Source: Gymnopus androsaceus JB14 (Eukaryota > Basidiomycota > Agaricomycetes > Agaricales > Omphalotaceae). Taken from it: DNA of 64,000 bases. The position numbers and the translations under genes are program-made. A model generated the notes under the pieces. That model saw only the letters and a program-made list of their open reading frames with translations, was not told where the DNA came from and ran no database searches. This document shows, piece by piece, positions 48,266 through 59,340 of this stretch (its first letter is position 1; each line of letters opens with the position of its first letter). The DNA lies in NCBI GenBank assembly GCA_009733575.1, contig ML769670.1, forward strand, positions 23,301-87,300, written 5' to 3'.

Positions 48266-48715
48266 CATTGATTCCGGTACCGAAGTTTGCTCTAACTTGT
48301 CGACTTGTTTTAATAATGCATCTATGTAACCATATACATAACTCCACTCTCATAGTTCGCGTCGGGTATCCTTTATTAGTATGTATTGTTCAAAACAGGT
48401 CAACTTGAATGATCCCGCCAAATCATACACCGGCAGTTTGATACACTAACAGTACATGGTGGTTTCACTGACCATGAAAACTTACCTGTGCGAGTATGCT
48501 CATCTTGCGCTCATCATGATACGATTCAGACTCTATACACACTCCTATATTGCTGAAATGTACAGGTACACCATAGTTACATACATACAACTTCAAGATC
48601 CTATTGATTGCTGTCGTTCCGCTATCCCAGTACGTAGATCACTCGTTGACAGGATAGACTGAGGACCAGGTAGTGAACTCCACTTTTCTCCTGTTTCATT
48701 CGACGACCTGAACAT
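48266..48715. other. Intergenic region between convergent genes
   Basis: Shared 3' flank of HEN1 (+) and the second small secreted protein gene (-). No gene seen. Confidence 0.5.
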
Positions 48716-49119
48716 CTACTCCAGTTCTGACTGTGGCACGCCCAGCTTGCTAGCAACGATAGCCAGATTACCGAAGGCTGCGGTGGCCTCTCTCAGCTCC
48801 TTTGGAGTAGGCTTCTCGTGTTTCGCCAACCGCCTGCCCATTTCGGCTATAAGCTTCGCGTCACTCAAGCTGTCTCGACGACTGAACTCTAACTCGTCAA
48901 CTGCAGGCTCCCGCGACATTAGCGCCTCCGAATCAACATTGGGGAAACGTTTTGTCACATCGCGGGCTTCAACATTTCCCTGTCCGCAAAGAGGCCATTA
49001 GTCTTTAATTATTCTTTTGAATTGTTTGCTACTATTACCTGAGGGATCACTGCGGCTTGTACATGTAAAGAGATCATGGTCAATGCAACCAAGACGAGCA
49101 GGTATTTGTAGCCGAACAT
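48716..49119 (-). CDS. Small secreted protein, paralogue of 17881-18263
   Basis: Two exons (49119-49039, 48979-48716) give 114 residues. Exon 1 encodes a signal peptide, MFGYKYLLVLVALTMISLHV then QAAVIPQ, and ends at a phase-0 intron exactly where the 17.9-kb gene is split. The mature part starts GNVEARDVTKRFPNVDSEAL and shows FPNVDSEALMSREPAVDE, which lines up with YNVESDALTLKEPAFDD. The C-terminal half (LAKHEKPTPKELREATAAFG) is helical and has no counterpart in the other copy, which has repeats there instead. No Cys-rich pattern. Function unknown. Shared upstream element at 49168-49197. Confidence 0.78.
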
Positions 49120-49167
49120 TATTGAGTATATGAAGAAGTTGGTCGAGGATACTGTGTATAGCTGAAC

Positions 49168-49197
49168 TATGGTTGGTGAAATCGTGGCCCGCACGAT
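49168..49197 (-). promoter_or_regulatory. Dyad element upstream of small secreted protein gene 2
   Basis: Read on the minus strand it begins ATCGTGCGGGCCACGAT and matches 17814-17843 at 26 of 30 positions, 78 bases before the ATG. The ATCGTG/CACGAT inverted repeat is fully conserved. Confidence 0.55.
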
Positions 49198-50122
49198 TAT
49201 GCCTGAGTTTAGCTGGTTGGGTGGTAAGAAAGTGACCTGCACTGGGGAGAAAAACAATCATCTCCGCCGTATTTAAATAAATCGAAAGAATCAACTGCCC
49301 GAATGAACAACCCTGAAGCAGGATTTCTAGTTGCTGCCGATAATTCAATGAAGTGTCATTTTTATATAGGACCTGAGACAGATAGACTGCGAACGTCTGT
49401 AAGTCCCCGTCCCCAATTTCTGCACCCGATAAGACGACGGGAGTACCAACACAGGATTTTCAGCAACCGTTTTTCCTGCTTTGATATAGCCATGTGAGGC
49501 GAAGAATAACAAGAATAACGGAAGTTCAATCCAAGACAAAAGGTTATATTCCGGACAGAAATCAACGGTGGTACATGTTCAACTCACCTCGGTGCTCGAG
49601 CTACCTTCGTTGATGATGATGATGATGACGAGATCCAGAGCAGCTATCCCCCCCCGAGAAGGGAGAAAGATATATCACCGTCGGGCAAAATCACCTACTG
49701 CGTCGATTCTCGAAGCAGCTACTCTTTCCTACCTATTAGGAACATCTCTAAGAAGAAGCCGATGAGTCTGCGGGAAGGAAAGCACGGACAGGCAGCATTG
49801 GCAAGGAGAAATGATGCAGCAGTGAAGAAGATCGACGCAAGATCTAATGGAGGCAATCTTTGATGATGTGCCACTGATCAGCTGTGTCATAGTATACAGC
49901 CGTACTAAAACCGTAATATAGTTAATATTCGAGTTCAAATGAGAATACATAGCTTACAGACTTGAACCTCCCTACAAGGTGATTTCGTCTCGTTCAAGCT
50001 TAACGTGAACTTAAGCGCCGCGGACTTGTGAGCGCTTATTGAGTGCAAACAATCTTTTGACCACTGCAATCCTCTTTCGTTTCCCGTTTTTCCGTTATCT
50101 TTTCTGTCCTGAACCTGTCGTC
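49198..50122. other. Intergenic region
   Basis: No gene seen. Contains a short GATGATGATGATGATGA run near 49611. Confidence 0.45.
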
Positions 50123-50750
50123 CGTGAAGCTTGGCAAGCTCGCCTAACAAGGCCGAACGCTATGAAGGTACGAGCTCCTTGTATTACTTTTATCGCAGTC
50201 CGTTGAATTCTTTTTCTTGAGCTGCCAGTGGCTTCTTCAACCAGGAACTTACCATCGCCGAGGCTTTTTGTCGTGTACAAGAACGTAATCGGCGCTCGCC
50301 GTGCTTTATGGCAAAACGTCTCGTCGATCGAGCAGGAAAAAAGAGTAACAACTGGCTCAGGGCTACCGGGGAAGATTGAGGCCGAACTCTCAAAGGATAT
50401 TTCGACAAGCACCTTATACCTTCTGCACTGAGCTCCGGGAGAGTCGAGGGTCTTCTACCACATGCTATCTTGTTCTGGGCGACAAGCGGAAAGAGAGCGC
50501 GGACAACTATCGAGGCTTATGAGCCTGACGTTGCCGTCACTGCACCCTATCCATCTCGGCTCGCTTTCAACTTCTTCGTCTTTCACTATGAAGATTCTCG
50601 ACAGCCCCACCATGCCTGCCATCTTGCCAAACAGGCGTTCGATGCTGTTAATCATGCTATGTATCGCCAAGCTTGACGCCCTCTTGGATAAGGCTCGACT
50701 TTTATTCCGCAACTACTCAGGGATCGCCTTACTCTCTGGACTTCTGTCAT
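50123..50750 (+). pseudogene. 14-3-3 protein pseudogene
   Basis: Several pieces of a 14-3-3 protein occur in order but in different frames. Near 50131 a remnant of the N-terminal AKLAEQAERYEE segment carries stop codons. Then come [20 protein letters not shown] (50268-50327), KIEAELSKD, remains of SGESRVFYHM with a stop just before it, EAYEPDVAVT, LAFNFFVFHYE and ACHLAKQAFD. At 50688-50746 the DNA still resembles the segment encoding the LLRDNLTLWTS helix. A probable intron remnant near 50166-50228 suggests the copy was made from genomic DNA rather than mRNA. 14-3-3 proteins bind phosphoserine partners; this copy cannot encode a working one. Confidence 0.85.
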
Positions 50751-51291
50751 GCATGACTCTGGTAATGTTCCATTACAAGTTTTCAGCTGATACCTAAAAA
50801 GAGAAGGAAGAAGCATGGGAGGCTCCCGCCGACGAGTAGATTGGTATTTTTTTGTTCGAGACGCTTTCCTATCCATTCTTCACCTCCCGCCGGTTTTGTT
50901 TTCCTCGCAGACTACTCATGGATGTTATCATAGCTCTATCCATTATCAGTAGGATATGCAGTACTTATATACAGTATTCATACTACATGATGATGACAGC
51001 TCTCAGTCATGATACATTGATAGAACCGCTTCAGAAAAAAAAGCATTGGCATGAGCGAAAGAAATCGCGCGCACCAAAACTTCTCCTATACCTGAGCTTT
51101 TTGCTTATAACAAAGCACACAAATTCTCGTGCAAGTCGGAGGTGAAAATATTCAAGCTAATTCAAGCTGCCGGATTGGACCGCCGGTCCATCAACACACT
51201 CGGCTGTCTTTTGTCTTTTGACCTTCACCATCCTATCGATGTCATTGAATGATAAATTATCCTATAAAACAATCCAAGAGCCAAGCCAAAT
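50751..51291. other. Intergenic region
   Basis: No gene seen between the 14-3-3 pseudogene and the acyltransferase gene. Confidence 0.45.
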
Positions 51292-52854
51292 TTATATTAC
51301 AAGCGGTTTCCCCTCCTTTATGCTGTCCAGTGCTTTGACAATCGCTGTCCATCGATTCTGCAAATATTATCAGCAACGCTCAAGGAAATGCGCCACTGTA
51401 CACATACCGGACGTATTCCATTACACGCGTCAAGAATGTAACCACCCCTCAACTTGTTCAGGGTAAAGCTGTGGTCTAAAGCGAAAAAGGTTAATTAGCT
51501 ATAGCGCATGGACTGGGTGTGGAGGGGCTCACCAGGTAAAAAGGGAAGCATCCAGTGCCAAAATGCGAGCTGCTCGGAGCCGAGATCCAGTTTGTCGACG
51601 CCACCAATGACTTGGTTCGAAAGCAGCCAGCTATCCGTCCCCTTTTTCCTTGACGGTATCGCGCTTCCACCAATACTTGGAACCCATTTCTGGTATCCCT
51701 GGATAAAGGGAATATTTCGCGTACTTTCAACCGCTTTTCGGTGTATCAATGCGAATTCATAGATAGACATGGATGAAATTTGCTGGACAGTGAGAGGGGG
51801 AAATGCGAAGGGTAAAAGAGCGTTATGACTGTAACTTTCAAAGTCACGGTTAGTCTCCAGCGAGTGCTTTTCGCAACGAGACGGCAGCGCTGACTGTGAG
51901 AGCATTGGGATTGGTTGAGCCTTCTTCGAGGTACGCTGCCTATTCAAACATTTTTAGAGAGATTGTCTAACATAAATGGAAAGATGGATTACCTTTAGAA
52001 AGAACGCCACCAAGATGTCACCCGTTGACACCCAACCTTTACCCTCATCTGCAGCCTGTTTCTTTACGCTTGTCACAATCTGCTCAACGATATTCGGTCC
52101 AAGATATATAGCACCGGCCTTCGCTCTGTGCCAGAACATTTCTGTTGCCATACTTGTCCCGAGTGATAGGACGTTCTTGACATTGACAGAAGTGAAATCG
52201 CGCTGAAGATTGACAAGCCCTGGAGGGCATGGGTCACCGACAGACTCCGAAACCGCTAACCTCTCCAATTCTTCCGCCAAGATATTGGAAGAGCTAATTT
52301 TGGGCGGGATCCAAGGTAGGTTATTCAGCGAACAGTTCAGCGCCTTCACCACCTGACCCATCCCCGTCGCGTCGAACAAGCCGTGCGGAAGTGTAACGCC
52401 TACGCAGGCGCAATTCGCCGTCAGCGAGACGTGAATGGAAAGAATGGCTGCTCGTCTCGAAGCGTAATCGCTCAACGAGTTCAATGTTGAGGAATGTCGG
52501 AAATACTTGACAGGCGGCTTTTCGAGGAACTGCGCCGAATCATCGTCAATGGGGGCTATCGGAACCTTTGTAGACGGCATTTTGCTGGTGGTAAACTTGA
52601 CCAACGCGTAGTCCTTTGGCAACGACTGCTCCACAGGAACTCGTATCTGATACGACTTCTTCTCCGCGTTCCATTCTACGCGTCCAGCTAGGAGCCTCCA
52701 CTCCTCCTGCGGCGTGTTTCGCTGCAGCCTCTAATGCCTCGACATTGACTCTTCGGACAACATAGCCAAAAGTGATGCTGCTGGTGTGTACCCCATTCTG
52801 GTCTATGCCGCTGAGAGGAACGACTATAGAGGAGCTTGCATCCATGTCCGACAT
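51292..52854 (-). pseudogene. HXXXD (BAHD-like) acyltransferase with an apparent frameshift
   Basis: Fungal members of this family transfer acyl groups from CoA to alcohols or amines of secondary metabolites. Start MSDMDASSSIVVPLSGIDQ at 52854. The catalytic His and Asp are in VTLPHGLFDATGMG. The C-terminal region has LDLGSEQLAFWHWMLPFL in place of the usual DFGWG; after a 57-nt intron come DHSFTLNKLRGGYILDA and, after another, NRWTAIVKALDSIKEGKP with a stop at 51292-51294. Most joins are in phase. Near 52696-52702, however, the frame of VEALEAAAKHAA must shift by one base to reach EEWRLLAGRVEWN, with no intron visible there. This is either a real lesion or a sequencing error in a GGAGGAG run. 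If it is an error, the gene is intact. Confidence 0.8.
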
Positions 52855-53964
52855 TGTAATGGTTAAAAGAGTGTCGAAAGTAGGTCCTTTCTGGAAAATC
52901 TTTCGCGAAGTCTTCGCTTATTACTTTGTCTTCATGTCCTGATGTGCATTTAGAAGGCGGCGGAATTTGGAAATACGTATCAGAAAAAAAAAAGACATAA
53001 GCTCATCAGCCCTGTCCCACAAATTCTTGGGTCCATCCTTCCTTTGCTGGATTGATTCTGACAATTCTGACATCTTCTCTCGCGGGCGGCCTTGTACAAT
53101 ATTCTGAATCATCCAAACATCTGATGTCGCGTTGGTGTAGAGACCATTTCCCAATACGGTCGGTAGTTTACGCTTTCCTTAATTGGATGTACGGAAATTA
53201 ATTGACGTTTTCTTTCGCATGCGATTTACACTTTAGCGATCCAAGAGTGGACATCCTTGTCGAACGTTACTACAACTCTATCTCTCGCTTCGCAGCAACA
53301 GGATTCATATGAAACTTTTTATAATCATTGGAGCACATACGGCTACAGTGTTCAAACAATTCCAATCTAACCGCGACAGGATGCTAGCTTTTACGGAGGT
53401 TTTACTTCCCGAACAAGTACTGAAGCAAATTGTACCCCTTACCTCGTTCCTTCCGATAAACCGGAAGGTCGAGAACTTCAGTCAAGCACAAATCTGAAGC
53501 GAGAAGTGCACCAGAACCATCTAGCCAAACTCGGAATGGTCGACAGCAACGAAAACTCCTCTCTGCGAGCTACTGTAAGGCTTGACCCTGAAAGCTCCAC
53601 ATAAGCTGAAGAGAGTTGAGGTCGCCTAAAGGGTTTGTTCGTTTGTGAGCTACTTACGAAAGTTTTTCCTCTTTTGACAGGATAACTGCAAAACAATCTG
53701 ATGCTGTATCATGATGTCTCCGATTGTATGTTCTGGACAATTTACGTGGCGTCTGATCTCTCTGCCTGCGTCAACGTGCAGTTTTCAAATATTTATTCCA
53801 TTCGCAATGGATTGCTTCCAATTTCTTTCCCATGAAAAGCGTGTGTGTCGGCGTCTGTTTTCTTTCACCCCACAACGCCCGTCGATATATACTCTGCCGT
53901 GGATATATAGTCTGCGAGCGGTGAAGCGCGTTTGGAATTCTCTCTCCCTTTTCTACCACCAGCC
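52855..53964. other. Intergenic region
   Basis: Short frames on both strands (for example 52921-53154, minus) have no recognisable domain. Confidence 0.4.
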
Positions 53965-55801
53965 ATGTCTGCCATACCCACTGTTGGAACAGCTATCGCT
54001 GATGTTTCGCTGACAACGGGTGCAATCGTAAGTTTTTCTTACTCCAGAATCGTTGAGTATTTATCGTGTTTACTTTTCCAGCTCATGGCCTCTCTATTCT
54101 CGGTATGTTTGTGCTGATAACTCTGCTTTTAATGGGATACGAATCTTAGTGTTACTCTTAAAGTTCTTTACAATGGGAATAGTTTGTGTTTGCCGTGCGT
54201 GTTCTTCTCCATGCTCATGGATCATAATCTCACTTCTTGCATAAGTTTGGATATATTTTACCAACTATCCGAATGATCCTATCGCGTTCAAGCTTCTCGT
54301 CACTTTCATGGGGACTCTTGCCCTTATTGACACAGCGACGACTGGATATTGGGCCTACCTTTGGGCAGTGCTTCATTGGGGTGGTAAGACACCTTCGCGT
54401 CTGTGTCTTTCAAACCTCATTTGTTTTCAGATGAGACTATATTCGCGTTCTTGCCCAAATCATTCATCATCGAGACATTCTGCTTGTATGTCGTTGTACA
54501 TTTCTGTGTCGATCGGTTGTTCTCTGACCTCTATCTCGAACCACGCAGTGGGACTGCTTGTCTTACCAACCAATGCTTCTTTGCGTGGCGATTGTGGACG
54601 ATAACTAAGCGAAAGAACTGGTGGCTTCCTCTGTTCATTATTGCTAACGGAATTATACAAGAAGGTGGGCACTCAACGAGAAACAGAGGATGTGAAGCTG
54701 AAACTACCTTTGTCAGCGGTTGTATTCTGGCTGATGTGGTTCTTTAATGCTAATCCCCTACTCGCAAGTCTTGGCGGAGCTCTGTAAGTTGGCATGTACT
54801 CGTGTATTTCTTTCCGTTACTTACTTGGTCCGTTTTTAGACCGACTGGTACAAGCCTACTTTTTCCTTGCGTTCTTTCAAACTGACTTCTTGCTTCCTTA
54901 GGGTATGCTTGGCTGGTTTGCGCAATGTGCGTTCTGTTGAAAATGTAATGCATTATTAATGCATTATCTGACTCTCTGCTTGTAGTCTTGGGGATGCCTC
55001 GGTCACAGTGGGTATGGTGTATTACCTCCGTATAAAGACCAACAAGCGGGATATCATCGTCAACACGAACACGGCTTCGTGAGTGATTCATAATAACTAA
55101 TTGTTCATCCAATTGAAAGTGACTTTTCAGAATTATCAACGGGATCATAGCCAGGACACTGCAATGCAACGTTCTATCGCTCATGAGCCAGCTTGCGATG
55201 TTCATTATGTTCTTCCTGAAAAGTAACCCCCACGTTGAAGCTTACTTCTGTGAGTCTCTACGATCTTGAAGAGTTTACTGTCATACTTAATTGGTATTCT
55301 GCAGTCTTCAATGATTTCGTTGTCGTCAAAGTGATTGACTTACTTGCACAAACTTGTTTCATCTGCTGATTAGTCTAACAGATCTACGTATTCTCTCTTC
55401 TACTGACATGTTAGTGTCATGCATTATTCTTTCTTTCTCTGTTGCTGAACTGTTCTTTGCAGTGAATGCACGGAAAACGATGGCCACCTAAGTTTGACAA
55501 CAGCAGTCGGGGTGGTACCTCCGATAATATTGCACTTAGTAATGTGCAGAGTGCTGTTGCGTCTAGGAATCGGGCACGCGTACAGCTCCAAACCGACCCG
55601 GGCGTTGTATCCATCCAAGTACAGTGCGTATTCGAATCCCTCATAGTTGTCGTGGCTTTTGTTTTTGTGCAAAGTCCTCCTTGCCTTCAAGTGACTGACT
55701 AAAATGCTCTTTTTTATAGTCAAGAAGTTAACGTTGATGATTCCTGGAAGCATGATGGCTCAAATTCACAATTTTCCGACAAAGTCGACTACGCCGTATA
55801 A
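53965..55801 (+). CDS. DUF6534-like seven-helix membrane protein, possible frameshift near the end
   Basis: A multi-exon gene starting MSAIPTVGTAIADVSLTTGA (ATG 53965). Membrane segments follow: FKLLVTFMGTLALIDTATTG, FFAWRLWTITKRKNWWLPL and AVVFWLMWFFNAN. The DUF6534 core is clear: LGDASVTVGMVYYLRIKTNK, IINGIIARTLQCNVLSLMSQ, LAMFIMFFLKSNPHVEAYF, NDFVVVK, IYVFSLLLTLNARKTMA. Directly after LNARKTMAT the frame hits TAA at 55489-55491, yet one base on, the expected polar tail continues (SSRGGTSDNIALSNVQSAVA). It splices to EVNVDDSWKHDGSNSQF and stops at 55801. So either the tail is cut off, leaving a slightly shorter protein, or there is a one-base error. The family is abundant in mushrooms; function unknown. 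Confidence 0.8.
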
Positions 55802-57475
55802 AGCTAAAAATCAGAAGGATGCTCTAGAAGCACTGTGTCGAGTATATACCGATAGAACTTGGACGGATGGACGGATTGTAATAAAACACTCATTTCTGCG
55901 CATTGGCGATCCCTCCGACCGTCGGGAGAAGGATGCTCTAAAAGCAATTTGTCGAGTGTATACCTATATACCCTGGACGGATTGTAATATCACACTCATT
56001 TCTACGTACTGCCGCAAACCTTGCCGAAGTTGGTCAGAACGATTGTAAGTAGAACATGACAAAAGTAAGGCCGGATAAGCCGGTCAGAGCTCCAATTGAT
56101 GTTGGATCTTCAAGTTAACCTCTTTCAACTTGCTGGATTCTTTCTTTGTTCAGGAACCGGATCTCGCACAAAGGCATAGCGGGGCCCTCTCAAATCTGTA
56201 CGGTATGTCGCAAACTTGATTTGGCGCTTATAATCGGCCTGGGATTATGATCCGATTAGAATTGACTCATAATCAGCTTGTAATCAGCTTACAATTCGAT
56301 TATCATGCGTAAACCAGCGCTTAATAATAATAGTAGCTTCCATTCACGTTCAGCGCTGGTTCAACGTTCAAAATATTATCTTTCGATATCTATCCATGCA
56401 AATCCTGCAACAAACCGCTTTGAGGCGAGGCGATGCCATAATCGCCGGCAACTCCCTTGCAATCGACGGTCATTTTTCGAGTGCGCCGCTGAATGAAGTT
56501 GCAAGGAACGTTGTCCATCCCGTCTGTTCAAATCCTCCCCGACGCCGTGATTCTCTCTTTCTTTCACCCTCTCGTGATGGATTTGGCTTGACTACGACTC
56601 AAACTTTTCGCTGCTCGATTCAATTCGGTTCATGGGGAAAAAATAAGTTTTTTTTTTTTTTTCATTTTTTTTTTCATTTGGATTCGAAAGCTATTCGAAT
56701 CGTCATCGTGCCCACTACGCTCTTGTCCTGCAACCGAACATTGTAGAATGAACTCGGATCGCTTGGATCTTCTCTTTCTCTCCTAACCAACTCGCTACTC
56801 GGCCACAACCCAATTATCGATTGTAACCACATTTGGAGTTATGCTACCGTTATTGGGTATCTGCTTCATTAATCTTTTAAAGCCGAATTCAAAGTGCGTC
56901 CACTCAAGCTTCTGCATTACTTGTATACTAATGACTTGTTTGGCTTAAGGACTCCCTTGATTTCAATGCAGCATACCGCTCAACATATATTCCTAATTCT
57001 CTGATTGAACAACCTCCGAATCCACTCCCCAACGCAAACTTCGAATTCTTCACCGTCAAAGCGTGTCAAGGGGTCGATGCAAGAGCGGGAGCGCGTACGA
57101 CAACGACATATTGGGACTGGGAATCCTTGTCGTGTGCCGAGTGCTACTGCATCTGCGTCTGGGAGGCTAGGAGAGGAGAAGGGCAGGCGTTGACGGCGGG
57201 AGATTGATTCTTCCTTCCATTCCACCGACACCGCTGACCAGCAACCGGTACCAGTCTCTGTGCCAGAAGGAGCAGAGACAGGGAATGGCAGTTCTCTCTA
57301 AACGCACGCTACCGAAATCGTCGTCGTCTCCGTATCCAATTCCTATCAATCCGAATTATACCCCACTTCCGCATCTGTATCTTCGTTTCCGTTGTACAAC
57401 TCATCTACTTATCTATTCCATTCAAAGACTTACTCATGCTCCCACAGCGCAGAAGCCAACGCTGCAGGTGAAACT
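55802..57475. other. Intergenic region with a direct repeat and poly-T tract
   Basis: Contains the direct repeat at 55813-56006, a long T tract (56648-56680) and unassigned frames at 56980-57390. No recognisable intact gene. Confidence 0.45.
55813..56006 (+). repeat. Direct repeat, period about 112 bp
   Basis: AGAAGGATGCTCTAGAAGCA... (from about 55815) recurs as AGAAGGATGCTCTAAAAGCA... (from about 55927). Both contain GGACGGATTGTAATA and ACACTCATTTCT. Non-coding. Confidence 0.8.
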
Positions 57476-57851
57476 TGGTATGAAATTGCACGATATCGCT
57501 TCACATCCAATGGTGCGTCGTTATCTTTCTGTCTCTTGAATCCTCGCCGACCCTTTGTTCCATGCAGGTTCTCAGCCAGCATGCACCACCGCCGTAATGA
57601 ACTGGGTACATGGTACATACGCTATACAAAGCAACGGTTCCATCGTCCTTACTCCCAACGGTGACGGCTACCAACAAATCCAAGATCCTTGCGCTGCCGT
57701 CTCCAACTTTATTCAAGACTACAATAACACGGAGCTCATACCAAATTTCTGGTACGCCTACGACCCTACCCTTGGTTCAGCTCTTCAGCTGTATAGTTTC
57801 GATGGCACTCCACTTGCTCCGGTGTACGTTGCTTCGAAGACGCCTAAGACC
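57476..57851 (+). pseudogene. ROT1 fragment
   Basis: WYEIARYRFTSN, an in-phase intron (57512-57567), then GSQPACTTAVMNWVHGTYAI, NGSIVLTPNGDGYQQIQDPC, AVSNFIQDYNNTEL and LYSFDGTPLAPVYVASKTPK match the C-terminal two thirds of fungal ROT1. ROT1 is an ER membrane chaperone-like protein needed for beta-1,6-glucan and cell-wall integrity. The N-terminal signal and first domain, and the C-terminal LPT motif and membrane anchor, are absent; other sequence is joined on directly. The retained intron shows a genomic-DNA origin. The frame itself is still open, so a truncated product could be made. Confidence 0.82.
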
Positions 57852-57864
57852 AAGAATGTCCACT

Positions 57865-58000
57865 GGACATGTGTTGCACAGGTCATTGCCAATCAACATC
57901 CCCGAAGCCTTCAAAGCTGTTGGACACGATTACCCAAAGGGCATTTTGGACCGCCTAAATGATGAAGTTAAAGGTGCGCATTGTGTTACTGAATTTTTCT
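57865..58000 (+). pseudogene. Unrecognised coding-like fragment
   Basis: IPEAFKAVGHDYPKGILDRL followed by NDEVK at a plausible donor site (GTGCGCATTG) looks like real protein sequence, but I do not recognise the family. It sits between the ROT1 and actin fragments and is probably another captured exon. Confidence 0.4.
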
Positions 58001-58047
58001 AGTAAAACTTCCCAATAGGTACCTTCGCGACCATGGCATCATCACTC

Positions 58048-58386
58048 GAGACCTTCAACCCTCCCTCTATATCGCCATTCAAGCCATCCTTTCCCTCTAT
58101 GCATCCAGCCGTACTACTGGTATTGTACTCGGTGTCGCCCCACACCGTCCCCGTCTACGAGGATTTCGCGCTTCCTCACGCCATTCTCCGATTTGACCTT
58201 GCTGGTCATGATTTGACTGACTTTTTGGTCAAGAACGTTATGGAGCATGGTTACCCATTCACCGTGACCGCCGAGCGTGAAATCGTTCGTAGCATCAAGC
58301 AGATGCTTTACTACGTTGCCCTTGACTTTGAGCAGGAGCTTCAGACCGCTGCTCTCAAGAAGAGCTACGAGCTTCCCGGTGGTCAG
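58048..58386 (+). pseudogene. Actin fragment
   Basis: Pieces cover about residues 117-245 of actin: ETFNPPS, then in another frame [20 protein letters not shown], then [52 protein letters not shown] and [14 protein letters not shown], ending [10 protein letters not shown]. At least two frame changes and a missing segment before HTVP rule out a working protein. Both actin ends are absent. Confidence 0.9.
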
Positions 58387-58488
58387 AGGCTGGTATAACC
58401 CATGTTGTCCGCAATCTTGACTGTCCAGATTCCAGTGCGTAACTGTTTCTTATCCCAGCTTTTCCCGAATCTAACATTGTATTTGCAG

Positions 58489-59340
58489 ATGCACAGGCGT
58501 GAAATTGTAGAGGCCGTTACTGTCATTGAGAAGCTTCCAATGATGGTAGTCGGTGCTGTTGGCTACGTCGAAACTCCCCGTGGACTCCGCACCCTTACCA
58601 CTGTTTGGGCTTCACATCTTTCAGACGAGCCTAAACGTCGCTTCTACAAAAACTGGTACCGTTCAAAGAAGAAGGCCTTCACTCGTTATGCCAAGAAGCA
58701 CGCGGAGGATGGTGGCAAGTCTGTTGCCCACGAGCTTGAGCGTATTCGTAGATACCGTTGTCCGTGTCCTTGCGCACACTCAAATCCGCAAGACTGGTCT
58801 CTCGCAGAAGAAGGCGCACCTTATGGAGATGCAGGTTAACGGCGGTTCGATCCCAGACAGGGTTGAGTTTGCTCACGGCCTGTTCAATATGCCTGTCAAG
58901 GTCAGCTCTGTCTTCGAGCAGGATGAGTGTGTGGATGTCATTGCCGTCACCAAGGCTCACGGTTTCGAGGGTGTAACTCACCGTTGGGGTACCAAGAAGC
59001 TGCAGAGGAAGACGCACAAGGGTCTCAGGAAGGTGGCGTGTATCGGTGCATCCTTTGAAGGTCATGTTCTCGGTAGCCCGTGCTGGTCAAAGTACATATC
59101 ATCGCTTTCATTCCTCCCTTTTCAAACTTATCATTAATTTTAAACACCACCGTACCAAAATCAACAAGAAGGTGTACCGTATTGGTTCCGGTTCAACGAA
59201 TCACACCTATGGGTGATTTCCCTCATTATGGTATCATCAGGAACGATTTCCTGATGCTCAAGGGTTCCATCCCTGGTACCAAGAAGCGTGTGATCACCAT
59301 CCGAAAATCGCTCATGGTCCACACTTCTCGTCGGGATCTC
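58489..59340 (+). pseudogene. Ribosomal protein L3 (uL3) fragment
   Basis: From [20 protein letters not shown] through [40 protein letters not shown], a frame change near 58757 to [20 protein letters not shown], then [20 protein letters not shown] and [20 protein letters not shown]. After a scrambled part come [14 protein letters not shown], an in-frame TGA near 59217, and [17 protein letters not shown]. It ends at VHTSRRDL. The first 70 or so residues and the C-terminus are missing. A donor-like GTGCGTAAC and acceptor TTGCAG flank the 5' side, so an intron came along. A dead copy of the 60S subunit gene. Confidence 0.92.

Noticed and set aside
57062..57200. TTTYWDWESL stretch as a tyrosinase-like fragment
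   Set aside because: Too short, with stops nearby and no other copper-binding motif.
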